A stretch of DNA of 64,000 bases, taken from the NCBI GenBank assembly GCA_030544215.1, contig JARZZO010000011.1, forward strand, positions 1,288,001 through 1,352,000, read 5' to 3'. This DNA comes from Zantedeschia hybrid cultivar. Lineage: Eukaryota > Streptophyta > Magnoliopsida > Alismatales > Araceae. Positions 34,677-46,740 of this stretch are shown piece after piece; position 1 is the first letter of the stretch; each line of letters opens with the position of its first letter. The translations under genes and the position numbers were made by a program. The notes under the pieces are model-generated. The model saw only the letters and a program-made list of their open reading frames with translations. It was not told the origin of the DNA and did no database searches.

Positions 34677-37600
34677 ATGCAGGGCAAGATGTACACAGCT
34701 CCGCCTCCTGCTCAGCTCTCCGATTCGAACCGGAGGATCATAGAGCCAAACGGCCCCTCGAAGCGTGTTTATCAAGTTTGGAAGGGAAGCAATGTGAGGG
34801 TTTCCTCTACCCCACTCTTTCATTTGTTTCATCTTCATCTGTTCCCTTTGCAAGGATCACATTTAGAGATGAAGAATCTTCGGGCAACTTGTCCTCCTTG
34901 GATTTGATGGTACTTGGGACTCCTTTGTTTTTTTTTTTTCTGATATGTCTGCATGGACTATGTTCTGGTCGCACATGTTTCCCTGCATTTGTTGCTGTGC
35001 AGGGGGTTAGGCCGTTTTTCTCCCCCTTCACAAGGGAATGGGATTTTCTAGATGTCCAGGCATATTAGGATTTTCCTCCCATTACTGGGGGTTGGGATGG
35101 GGGTGGGGGGATTTCTAATGTGCCACTGAAGCATTGGTTACTCAATGCTCTCTGATGGCATGAGTTTTTGCAAGAGTCTAAAAGTCTGTTTTCACGTACA
35201 GAAGCTAAGCTTCAGAATTATCTTATCTACCTCAAAATCTGTTCAGGCAAATTCTGTGTCAAGTGCATCTAAAGTGCTAGAGATCCCGGTTGGTCTCTGT
35301 AGTTTTGGTTCATGTCCCGAATTTGCCACATTAGAATGGTTTAACAACGGAAAGCAAGTAATTAGTAGATTCTTTTTGATGGGCTTTATGCAATTGAGCT
35401 GCATGTAGGCAGCAATTGGTCTGGGACAGGGTCATTGTTTTCTGGCTGTAAGTTCGAGGACATATAAGTGAAGCAATGTTCTAGGAGTTGGGCTCTAGCA
35501 GTGAAGTGGATAAGTGGGCGATTCATCATTCGTGAGAATGGGAGATTGTATTATTATCTTTCTGTTGCTAGCATGGTGATTTTTCTTTATTCAGTCCTTT
35601 TCAGCTTGCCTGTGCAACTTTGCCCTATCCTTCAGTCCTTGGTTCACGTGGATGCTAGGTGCAGGTCAGCTTATAGCAGCTTTTCATTTGAACCTGGGCA
35701 AAATAAGAGGTGTATTCTCAGTAGTGAGGCAGACTATGTAGGACTGCAGAATGAAAAGTGGAGACAACCTTAATGGACCATCATCAACAAATGTTATGGA
35801 AACATGGGAGATTTTGTGGTGCAGCCGATGGCATTTGATGGTTCTGAGGCAAAAGATGGAGTGTTCTTCTTTCATAGCTTTTAGGTTATGACTTCTAGAA
35901 TTCAGGAGAAAGATAGTTTTTTCAAGTGGAGGAAGCATTTAATGATTGTCAGTTTGCCCTGGCGCCCTCAAAGCTCTAGGGTAAAAATTTGATCAAGACA
36001 ATCATGATTTGTGGCAGAAGGAAACATTAGGCATCCATGCCTGCAGGTTCTATGGAAGGGTGATTAAGACTATTATTTTCTTCATTTCCAAAGTCTTTAG
36101 TATCTAGCCAACCTGAAAAGTGGTATTGCAAGGATCATTGTAGGTGCTGGCTGACACCATCATGGTTGGCAGTACCGGCCGATACTGGTACGTACCGGTA
36201 TCGGCCGGCACCGGTACCATGCCTATAAAGAGTATCGGCCGATACCGGGCCGGTACCGGCCGGTACGTACTGGTACCGGTACCCACCGATACCGGTACTA
36301 GTACCCACCGATACCGGTACCGGTACCGGTACTGCCATCCATGGACACCATGGTAAGGAATGCAATTGGCATGGGCATAGAGCATTTTCCAGAATCTGAA
36401 TCCAATGAGGAATTGGCCAATCTGTAATCTGTGTGATACCAATAGGACATACAATTATCTGGAACTGTAACCTTACTTGGTAGCACAATTGGTATTGGAC
36501 AAAATATCATGCATCTGATAACATTTAATTTGTTACTTTATCCCTTCATTTCAATCATAAAAGTTTAATCTCCTGGTTAACTTATCCATAATATAATATT
36601 TAATATTATCATTACACTTAATACCATATTAATTTGTTTACATTAGATATACTGACAGTTACTCAGTTTTGGTTATACAATGTATATTATACCTTACGGT
36701 GTTAATTTATTTACTTCAGATATACTGTCAATTATTATTTTTTGTTATACAATGTAAATGTCACCTTTTCTGATATGATTAATGGTTCAAATGTGCCGAC
36801 TGCAATTGCATTCATTAATATTTCTCATTCGACTACCGTGTTCCATAACTGACTGGAATATAAAATTGCATCAACCGTCGGATTATGGGTTGCCATTTGC
36901 ACCCCTAAGCATGGCGAATCTTGCTAGTTATCAAGCCAATGAAAATTTCTATCCACTCTGAGAGCATTAGACTGATTTTCTCATCTTAAAGGATTTGGCC
37001 AACTTTCTTCGTTGACTATTGAACCTGATGTACAACTTCTGCTAGGTGTTGCCATAGACCTGATACAGTCTAGTTGGCCAGTGTAGGAGGACTGCCCCTT
37101 GTGAGTCAGTTGCCAACTCCTAGTAATCTTGCTTCACGTACTACCCATTATGCTTTCCAAAAAGGTTGAAAAGAGGAGAATTAAAGGATAAGGTGAAGTA
37201 GTTTTTTTTCTGAAAGTGAAAGGAGCTGGAAAGAGCAACAAAAGATATATTAATAATCAGAATAGTGATAAAATAATAATAATACAAAAATGGCATCATG
37301 TATTCTTGAAAATATGCAACTGAAATGTAGCAGCAAGTTCACTAGACCACAATGGCATGCCTGTTATGGTTATCAGCCTTCAATGGAAATAGTCTGCAAT
37401 GGAACATAGTTCTTGCATCATAAAGAAGGTGTAAGCAGTGAAGAAAGAAAGAAAGGTGAGGACATGGGGGGACAAGAAAGGGTCCACTACTAATATTTAT
37501 GGTAGTGGTGACGGAAATGATGCAGGAGCTGATGATGACGAAAGAGGAACAACAGAGAGAGATCGGAGAAGGGAAACAAGACAATTGCATGTATATCTAA

Positions 37601-40600
37601 ATGTGATGTATGACAGTGTGCTTCTGTTCTTGGATGGAGTAGATGCCTAGGAAGCCAAGGGTGAAAGGAGAAGTAGATGAGCATCTTCACTGAGAACCAC
37701 CTGAGCTTAGCAAGATTTATCTGTGTTTGGAATTAGGTATCTTGTTCCCATAAGGGCTGAATACACAAATGGGAGGAATCTCCTGGTTTCTCTGGTGTCC
37801 TTGAGCGTGATACATGCTCTACCACTGATTCATGTTTTGTGATCCATTGGCAGAGTGATTCTAGTGATTGCTCGAGAGCTTGGATTGCTATCACACATGA
37901 GAGCCTTAGTGCAAGCAAAATTGGGAGCGTTAGTTTCTCATTTTCTTATATATATTGTCATGCTAATTGCTTGCTGCTTGAATCTTCGATATAACCTTTT
38001 TTTTCCCTTTTTGGAATATATTTTGCAGAGATTCTTCTTAGGGGGCAGGTTCATATTTGGGCCAGATGTGAGGTCACTGGTTTTAACAGTGTTGATGATT
38101 GTGGTTCCAGTCATCCTGTTCGCTGTGTTTGTTTCCCAAAAGCTAGTGCACGAGTTCCATCACCATCTTGGGAATCTCATAATAGCCATTGCTGTTGTCT
38201 TTGCAGCATATGTAAGTTTTCTATCTCTAATTGAGCTAACTCATTGATTATAGTTTGTATTTATAGCACTTAAGACAATTTAGTTATATTTAAAGTTCTT
38301 AGCGAATAACCCTTACTGAATCTTGTATATGCAAAAAATCTCCTGCATTATACGTATATGAAAACACCTTAATTTGTTGATGTGTGAATGATGGAAGACT
38401 TGACCGGAGAGGGTTCTCTATGCGTACAATGATTATACAGGGGGTTTTTTGCACACACATTTTACATATAAATTTCCTTAGGTTATTTGATAAAATTCTT
38501 TGTATTTAAAGCTGTCTGCATTCTTTCTTGATGACCATCAATAAGAGGCCTAGTTTGATTAATGGCTGGACAGTTATTTTGCACTTAGTCTATAAGATTT
38601 GTTCTCTGCATAACTTTTATTTTAAGATGCACAAAAGTTTTGTTTAAACAGGGGCATTTAAGGAGCTAATTATCTTGACAGTGACAATCTGAGGTGGGCA
38701 TTACTGTGGTCAAGGGGACAATTCCCCTCCATATACTCTTTCCATGAAACTAGGGCTGGCAATGAGCCGAGCCGCTCGTGAGCTACTCGATCTCAGGTTA
38801 GCTTGGCTCATTGAAAGAAATGAGCCAAACTCAAGCCTCAGACAAAGCTTGTTTTACTAAACGAGCCAAGCTCGAGCTAAGCAGAGGTCCGCTCGAAGAG
38901 CTTGCGAGCCAAACCTGGAATGTAGGAGCCAGCCTATCCATCCAGCCCGGCATTGTGAAGATTTGAACGTTGAATTTGATGGGGGTGCCTTATGACCGTT
39001 TGAGTTTGAAGGAAAACGTGAATGGGTGGAAAAGTTTGAGATTTGAACTTGAATTTTTTTGAATTAAAACGTGGGAGGGTGGGAAAGTTTGAATTTTAAA
39101 CTTAAAAGAGGTGTGCGTCTTGTGACCGGAGTGTTTTGCATTAACAGGAAGGCAGGGAGTAAGGGTGGCAACAAGCCGAACCGAGCCCGAGCCCAGACAT
39201 GCTCGAGCTCGGCTCGGCTAAAAGATTTCGAGCTCAAGCTTTAAATCAAGCATATGACCCAGCTTGAGCTCGGGCTCAAACAAAAGAAAGTGAGCTCCGA
39301 CTCCGCTCAATCCACAGGCCCAACTTCAGCCAACCCACAGTCCCAGCCCACAAGGTTGCAGAAGCTTGCTATGGGCTTTCTAATTTATGCCCATGGCCCA
39401 GACTATATAGCCTGAAGAAAAATCCAATGGAGGGTTCTTAATTTATAGACAGAGGGGGTGGGAGGGGAAAATGGGGCAGCCGATGTTTTACTAAAAACCT
39501 GGCCCCGCAACACTTTTAGATGGAAGGGGTGGGACAGGAAAACGGGGCAGCTGATGTTGTACTAAAAACCTGGCCCCGCAACACTCAGCCTGCGCATGTG
39601 CACACAGCAGCTTCCACCAGGACATTTAGTCCTACATCGGAGATCTCTAAAATTTTAAATTATTTTGATATAAGCCAATTCTAGAGCTAACTGAGCCGAG
39701 CTAGACTGGCCTTGGACTTGGCTCATTTAATGACTCAGGCTAAGTGTTAAACTCGAGCTCAGCTTGTTGACTCGTTTGAGTCAAGCCAAGTCGAGCTTAA
39801 ACTGAGCCGAGCCCAAGATTGCCAGCCATAGCAAGGAGTATATACGGAGCCTAGAAAATTTTGAATTAGCGATGTAGGACTAAAAGTCCCGCCTGTCTCG
39901 CCCATCTGCTCACCCTAGGATGTGAGACATGCTCTACAGGACCTTTTAGTCCTCCATCGACTATTTTAGCACTCCACCCCCTCCAAGCCCCCTATAAATA
40001 AAGATCTCCCCCTGCCCAAGCTTGGACTGCAATGTCCGCCTGAACTCACTTGGTGAGTCAACTCATCGAGCGGGCTTAGGCTCGGCTCAAGGCTCGGTCA
40101 TTTGTATCCGAGCCCAAGCTCGAGCTGAGTTTGAAGCTTGAATAGAGGCTCAACCTCGGCTCGAGCTTGAAAATTTTTTGTCGAGCCGAGCTCGAATTGG
40201 GCAAAGCTCAGCTTAGCTTGGCTCATTGCCACCCCTACATAAAGCTGTGAATCAATTAGTTGGTCACTTGTCTCCAGTAGAAACTACTTTTTGCACCAAC
40301 AAGCTTCAACATCTTTACTTTTACCATTTTCTAGCATTTCCCTTGAACACATCATTGGCTCCTCACCATGATCTCTACTCCAGGTACTACTTGGAACCAA
40401 TCACGAAACATAATCCTAATAAATTTACCAGCTGAATTTAGTAAAACGGTCATTATGTCTTTTAATTGAACGGCAACACAAAAACCTGGATTTTGATAAA
40501 TTGGGAAAATGCTTTTCTCTGTAAAAGATGATTATTGAAAGGAATTGCCATGTGTAACTAGAAATGGACCCCCTCCCCCTCTTGGGTAGTGATATGAGAA

Positions 40601-43600
40601 TGGAAAATAGAAATACATCAAAAATCAAATAGTTGCATTTATACTTAATAGTGGAAAAGTTTAGCCATTGATATTTTTACGATGAAGGACATCATCTCTT
40701 GCTTTTTGGTTGTTAACCATTGATGTATTTGTTTATACTCATGTTCTTTTATAATTCTTCTATTATGCTTGTTGAATCAGCATCCTTTTGCATGCAGGAT
40801 ATATTCCTCCTCTTTCTAACATCTGGCAGAGATCCAGGCATAATTCCTCGTAGTGCACATCCTCCAGAACCAGAAGATGAATGTGACGCATCAAATGTTT
40901 CTGCAGACTGGGCAGGAAGTCAGAGTGGCCCCTCTACGTTGCCGCCCACCAAGGATGTCATTGTTAATGGTATTGTGGTCAAGGTCAAATATTGCCATAC
41001 CTGCATGTTGTATCGGCCACCACGATGCTCCCATTGCTCTATCTGCAATAACTGTGTTGAACGTTTTGATCATCATTGCCCTTGGGTTGGACAGTGTATT
41101 GGAAAAGTAAGTAGGAGCTTTTTGCATTTTCTCTATCCACAATATGTTAGTTCATGTCCATTCTCTTTCTAACACCAAAATCTCCCTTAAATTTTCTTGT
41201 TATCTTCTTTCATAGGATGGTGGAATTTATGTTGCTCGTGTTGAACTGATGTTACCCCAAAATTTTTACATATTGTTCATATGCATATATCTCTTTATTT
41301 TTGGTTTCCAGCAACAATGCATGCACATACACCACAGACAGAGCATGTATGCGCATACACAGGGAGGAGGGGGCTATGAAAATGGCCTAAACCCTCTATT
41401 CTGTGTCCTAAGAGAAGATGGATTTGTGGAAGGAATGGACATGCTGTTCTTGATAGTTTAGGTAACTAGGTGCTTGAGTATTGGATTACATACAATGACA
41501 TAAATGAGGAAGTTGCAAAGAAAAGCACATTGCATGTTTCATATGAAGATTCCGAATCTTATGGATCTTGCTTGTTGTAGTTCCAAGTATTTTCTCTGCA
41601 GTACTAAGAAATGGTTCCATGCTAGGGATCATTGTGATTGTAAATATTTGTTTGGAAGTGAGAGAAGAGTTATGGTCCATTCGATGTCTGGGTCTTTGTA
41701 ATAGATTTTGTAAATTCATCATTATCATCATCATACTATCTCATTGATTTCAGGTCAGCTTGATGTAATCGAAGACTTGGGGTTTTGTCAAAGGTTTTCA
41801 ATCAGCTGCATTTGCGTCTGTAAATAGAAACCTGATTTCTGATAGTCTGATCTGAATCTTGATGGAAAACTCAAAATAGGCAGTGAATTTCCTTTTGAAT
41901 ACGATGTGCATTAAATTCAAGTTTTTGATAATGTCTATGGAATGCATTTACACGTTACAATAGTTTACTATACATAATCTATTATAGACCAACTATATGA
42001 TATCTAAAAGATCTCTAATAGTCTTTATTCTTTCAAGTTATAAATTGATTTATACCTTTGAAATTTGAATATAAGTCTTCTATGGGGTCCAATAAATCTC
42101 CTCCACTAGGTCAGCAGAATCCCTTACCAGAATAAGAATTGGGAGTCAGAATACAGTCCTACTCGTTGGAAAATGAAATTGAAAACAACACTGGCTTTGA
42201 CTCCAATACTAACCTAGCTTCAATTCCTGATAAAAACCTCAGCCAGGTGCTGCCATACACCTCACTAGGGACACTTTGAACATGATAGGCTTTATCAAAG
42301 TCCCATAAGAATGGTTAGTGGGTAGAAGATTGCCTTTTAGGTTGTGCAGTTTAGCCTCACAGGAGAGATCAGCTCCTAAGTTTTTTTTTTTTTGGTTTTT
42401 GACTTTTGGAAATTTTTAAGAAGAGAAAAGAGCTTGTTAATGGGGATGTGAACTTCTTGAGAACCACTTGAGCCAAGGAGTGGATGGATCGTAATGTATC
42501 ATTTTTATTCTACCCATACAGTATAGCAACCATAGCTTTTATTCCTACAATTACCATGCTATATTCTCCCAGTTCCATATTCAATATTCCAAAACCGTTC
42601 ATTTTAGCTCACGTTGCCTGAAATTTTGAATTGTGCTTGATCTTGTGTTGGAAATGATCCTTGAACCCATAGCTCAGTAACATAGGTCAAATGAACAAAA
42701 ATTTATCAGGCAGAGACACAATGATTTGAAAATTATCTTTACTGGCAATTCGGTGATCAGAATATTTTGGGGATTTAAATATATAAAGCTATTGCATGGA
42801 CAGAAGTTGTGCATCCAAAATGGGATGCATATCATATTTTATTTGTTGCTGAATTCTTTGTTCAGTTGTTCATGATCCTCGAATAATTGTGAAGTGTGCC
42901 ATTTGTTACCCCTCATTTATATTTGAATTTTGCTTCCATCATTCAAGGCCCTGAGAGGTTGCTAATAGCCTTTAATTGCGCCCTTTTGCAGAGGAACTAC
43001 AGGTTCTTTTTCATGTTTGTGTCCTCCACAACTGTTCTATGCCTTTATGTCTTTGCCTTTTGCTGGGTAAACCTAAAGAAGATAATGGAAGTGCATGAAT
43101 GTAACCTTTGGAAAGCTTTCCTTAGATCACCGGTATCAGGCGTACTCATCCTATACACATTCATTGCGGCCTGGTTTGTTGGAGGGCTAACAGCATTTCA
43201 CATGTACTTAATTTGCACAAATCAGGTTCTTTCACTTGCCGTTATAACTACGGATGCTTTTTTTTTTTTTTTTCTATTTTATGAGAAGAAATTTATGAAG
43301 TTTATCTGTTGCTCATGCAGACCACTTACGAGAACTTCCGTTACCGTTATGATGGGAAGACGAATCCTTACAACCGTGGATGTATAGGAAATATTAGAGA
43401 AATTTTCTTCAGCAAGATTCCAAAGTCAAAAAATAATTTCCGAGCAAAGGTGAAAGAAGACTCTGCCGCCTTCCCCTCTTCGCTCTCCATGGGACGTGTC
43501 ATGAGCCCAGATATGGCTAAAATGAGCCTCGACCTAGAAATGGGAAAGCGACAAGCTGTTGCTGCCGAAGAATTTGAAGATATACAGAGCCAGATTGAGA

Positions 43601-43752
43601 GTGTAGGCCTAGAGAGATGTGGGACACAACCAGCACACTCTACCTGGGGTGGCCAAAAAGGCAATTGGGAGCCCGATTTGCAAGCCATAGCTGCGGAGCT
43701 TGGGATGGAACATGGATTCACTGGGAGAGAAAAGATTCAGGGAAACCATTAA
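34677..43752 (+). CDS. Plant DHHC-type protein S-acyltransferase (PAT)
   Basis: Five coding exons: 34677-34793, 38029-38211, 40798-41106, 42992-43225, 43321-43752. All junctions are in phase 0, giving 1275 nt, 424 aa. The start is MQGKMYTAPPP at 34677, or the ATG at 34689, which gives MYTAPPP. This enzyme palmitoylates cysteines of membrane-associated proteins. It has four predicted membrane spans: about 56-74, 88-107, and two in exon 4 (FFFMFVSSTTVLCLYVFAFC and VLILYTFIAAWFVGGLTAF). The cysteine-rich domain begins at C166 and carries DHHC at 191-194 (C194 acyl acceptor), preceded by RPPRCSHCSICNNCVERF. A TTYE (TTxE) motif opens exon 5, and RFIFGPDVRSL precedes span 1. This places it in the Arabidopsis PAT05-09-like clade. 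Introns 1 and 2 (3.2 and 2.6 kb) carry transposons. Confidence 0.92.
36161..36343. mobile_element. CCGGTACC-rich hAT-like MITE
   Basis: The terminal inverted repeats CATGGTTGGCAGTACCGG (left) and CATGGATGGCAGTACCGG (right, reverse complemented) differ at one base in 18. The element is flanked by a perfect 8-bp direct repeat, GACACCAT, at 36153-36160 and 36344-36351. The interior is almost wholly made of CGGTAC/TACCGG/ACCGAT words, so it is self-complementary. An 8-bp target duplication fits the hAT superfamily. 183 bp, no coding capacity, in PAT intron 1. Confidence 0.85.
38296..38495. repeat. Dispersed repeat family B, copy 1
   Basis: It starts near GAATAACCC and ends near GGTTATTTGATAAA. 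Key words are CTTGTATATGCAAAA, GGGTTCTCTATGCGTACAAT, TGATTATA and GGGTTTTTTGCACACACA. Related copies occur at 47276-47530 (same strand) and 59465-59650 (opposite strand). The AATAACC/GGTTATT ends suggest a MITE. Confidence 0.55.
38751..40237. mobile_element. hAT-like element (outer), PAT intron 2
   Basis: Terminal inverted repeats: TAGGGCTGGCAATGAGCCGA on the left and TAGGGGTGGCAATGAGCCAA on the right (reverse complemented). Flanking octamers CATGAAAC and CATAAAGC agree at 6 of 8 positions, as in a decayed 8-bp target duplication. The interior is rich in GAGCTCGAGC/GCTCGGCTC words and contains no transposase. It is interrupted by a second member of the same family at 39160-39830. Confidence 0.75.
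39160..39830. mobile_element. hAT-like element (inner), nested in the outer one
   Basis: The ends TAAGGGTGGCAA (left) and TATGGCTGGCAA (right, reverse complemented) resemble the ends of the surrounding element. The flanking octamers GCAGGGAG (39152-39159) and GCAAGGAG (39831-39838) match at 7 of 8 positions. 671 bp, non-coding. It contains a 71-bp direct duplication (about 39453-39595) around ACTAAAAACCTGGCCCCGCA. Confidence 0.7.
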
Positions 43753-45270
43753 GTCCTTTGGCTAGCCTAGCCTTCTACAATGATGTTGCTAATTCAGCTA
43801 ACCGGGGACTGGCCTAGATAAGCCTTCGAAAGCTGGAATGACGGTTGACTTAATTGTCAACTTGTCCCTCTGACTGCCGTTTTCCAGTTGGAAAGTTTGT
43901 TGTGAAGGGATTCTTTCGCGGTGTGATGTTATTTATGCTTGGACTATTTTGCTGAACAAACGCAATTGTAAATGTTGGCAAGAGGAGGGGTGGGTTTATG
44001 TGTTATTGTTAGCGTGTCTCCTGTGTGGATGTTTTAAAAGATATAGAACGTTAGATACTGATGAAAGGCGTGTGTTAATTTCTTGTAGGTCTCCACTGGC
44101 GGTAGATGCTGCAAGCCTTTCACACAACATTTTCCGAATTGTATTTTGTAGTTCTTCTGTTCTAGCATCTTACACATCACCTTTCTTACCTAATTCGGGC
44201 ATCCGCCTGCCAATTTACCATCTGTTTCACTAGTAGCTGCTCGATGATCTTGAGTTGCCTCATGGAAACTAGTTGACTGCAAATTACTTTGTTCTCAAAA
44301 TGTATACATTCCCACCCGAGAAGCAATGCGACTTGTCTGCATAGTAACTGCAACTTCATTTGTTCTGTATCCTGCCAAGGTTGAGGCCCACTTGTCTGTC
44401 ATCGGAGTCCCAACTCGGCCTCTTAAAAAACTCATTCTTGTACTGGCAATTTTATGTAGTAAGAAGGTTGATTCGTGCCAATTTTTATCATCTGATGATG
44501 TCTTAATGTGTTATTGTATTTTTTTGGAAGTCTAAACTTAATAAGGTCGTTAAACAATAAGACTCTTGGCTTGTTAAAAATGAGATTTTATTTTCCCAAT
44601 TTGTACGATATCATGTAGAACGGAAGGAAAAGTGAGGTGGGCTAGTTATTTCTTTTGGTTGTGATCCTATATCATTACGTCTTAGGAAATTTTGCGGCGC
44701 GTTAGAGTAGAGTTATAAGTTACTTTCTATGATTTTGACAGGGGATGGTAATTTTGTGCTGGAGGATGCATGCGGTGTGATTAGACATACATTCGAATCA
44801 TTGAAATTTGAAAGCCTTGAAGTGAATCTCGACATTTTCTTCTTACTTATTAAGCAGAGTAAGGCAACGAGCATGCCCCTCGATCTCAAACAAATCAAAA
44901 AGGGACCAAACGGTTTAAACTACCACCCAATAAACGAGCCACCCATATATGACCCATCTATCTGCTTTCCGTGCCTTCAAGTTGCCAAATCAATACATTA
45001 CGGAACCTGGTGATCAGAAGGCTTAAGAGGTAAGAATACATCAAAATGTGTAAATACATGATTCTTCTCTAATAAACAAGAAAGGCTTCACTTTTTTTAT
45101 TTTTGTATACACAAATGTGCAACTAATACATGTATGATCTTTTATACACAAGTGTATCAACAAAACAAATATGGAGGAACAAAGAACGAATACATCAAAT
45201 GTGCAGAAGAGGAATGGACAAGGAACGATTGAATATAGGCATGATGATCAAAAATCACAAGCTAGCTAGC
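43753..45270. other. PAT 3' region and spacer
   Basis: The 3'UTR of the S-acyltransferase begins here. Frames at 43949-44233 and 44729-45013 match no family I know. A (TAGC)n run lies at about 45262-45281. Confidence 0.4.
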
Positions 45271-45274
45271 TAGC

Positions 45275-46190
45275 TAGCTAAACCGCAGCTTCATGGGTGG
45301 CAGGAACTCTGTGAACCATTTGTGGTTCAGAGCCTGCTGGGTAGTCATCCTCTCGCTCGGATTATACCTCAAAAGTCCATGAGAAGGTCGTAGCTGGCAT
45401 CAGACAGGGAGTCTAGAGGCAAGTACCACTCCTTCAGCTTGTTGCTGCTGCAGGGTTGCCCGGCAAAGCTCGCCACCATCATTTGTGCACAGATGCCGGC
45501 AGAATTTGGCCAGTTGGGCTCCCAAGGATGCTAAAAATCTGATGAAGCTGCTTGAGCTCGTTCCTGCCATGAAACAGTGGCGCCATCCTCACCAGCTCAG
45601 CCATGATGCAGCCGACGGACCACATGTCGATAGCTGCAGAGCAGCCATAGGCTTTGAGGAGCTTGAGGTCACGGTGGAGCACCCGTTGCCGTGAATGGCC
45701 TGGATCCCGTACAGCAGCCTCAACATTAGAAACTTGACCTCGCTCTGGGTCAAGGGGCATTTCATCTCCTTCACAACCCTATGGAGGTCGTACTTCGGGT
45801 ACTCCATCACCATGAAGATGGCATTGTCGCCTTCGGAGACGACCTCCTTGAGGTCCACAATAGAGGGGTGGTGGTGGAGGGATGCCAATAGGCTGATCTC
45901 TCTAAGCGTTGTGGGTGGGAGGCCGCTGTGCATTTCCTCCATCTTCATCATCATCAGCGCCACGACCTCCCCGTCTTCTTGTCCCTCCCTCCCCATTCTT
46001 GCTCAGCCGATTGTACGCTTCGTCCACATCCCGACAACACTGTGGAAGTGCGACAACGTCCTCTCTGCAATAGCGCCGGATGTGGTCGCCGCGGCAAATA
46101 CCTTGGCGGGCATGCGCTTATGCTCCTTTCTTTTGTTCTATGCTGCAAGAAAAGTGGTGGGGTGATCTCAATGACCTCATCCTCCTCCAC
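45275..46190 (-). pseudogene. CDKG/PITSLRE-like kinase pseudogene
   Basis: Minus-strand pieces in order: DVDEAYNRLSKNGEGG; GEVVAL(MM)MKMEEMHSGLPPTTLREISLL; HPSIVDLKEVV; IFMVMEYPKYDLHRVVKEMK; LTQSEVKFLMLRLLYGIQAIHGN. Then a frame change, VLHRDLK, AAIDMWSVGCIMAELVRMAPLFHG, IFSILGSP, and after further breaks NPSERMTTQQALNHKWFTEF. This is the CDKG family order. The lysine expected in VALKK is Met, the glycine loop is mostly gone, and a one-base loss hits the tryptophan codon expected before VLHRDLK. The whole stretch from TSNLLL through DFG to APE is missing. No introns remain, so it could be a retrocopy, although no poly-A tail is visible. Confidence 0.85.
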
Positions 46191-46740
46191 AATCTCACCC
46201 TTTTCTAATTCTAATTATGCTAAATCTCGTCAGCTGGCGCCTTCTTGAGCGGCGAAGCATCCACTGGAATTGTCCATTAGGCAACTTTGGGCTTCTTCCT
46301 ATGTTGGCCATATTCTCCTTCTTTCCCTCACCCTAGATCGTTCTCTCCCTATCCTCTTTCTTCTTCACTTCAACCAGCAAAGAACCCTGTCTAGGTGCAA
46401 CCTGATGACGATGAGGAGGTTGGGCGCCATCCTTCAAGAACTTCACCCTCTTCCTCTCCTCCTCCTCCTCCTCCTCCTCCACGCCTATCTCCCTCTCCTC
46501 CTTCTCGTCTGTTGGACCCCCCAAATCCTTCCTCCACCAATGGCCATCCTTATACACGCCGCCATAGAGACACTGGCGCCCGTGGAGCTCCGCTCGCCCC
46601 AACAGGACTCCCTCGCACAACGCCATTCCTCCACAAGGGTGGTGATGGGCGCAAGAATTAGGAAATTAAGAACTAGTGCATGATGGAAGAAGAGGACAAG
46701 AATTGGGAAACTAAGAACTCGCATAGGGGAGAACAGGGTG
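46191..46740 (-). other. Low-complexity region, possible kinase N-terminus
   Basis: A CTC/CCT-rich plus strand encodes, on the minus strand, an acidic run (EREIGVEEEEEEEERKR) in the frame ending upstream of the kinase pseudogene. CDKG kinases have charged N-terminal extensions, so this may be the remnant of one. Composition alone could produce the same picture. Confidence 0.3.

Noticed and set aside
36161..36343. Interpretation as a simple satellite or microsatellite
   Set aside because: Defined 18-bp inverted ends and a perfect 8-bp target duplication show a discrete transposon.
36104..36510. Tyr/Arg/Pro/Val repeat protein frames
   Set aside because: Translation of the CCGGTACC-rich MITE in all frames.
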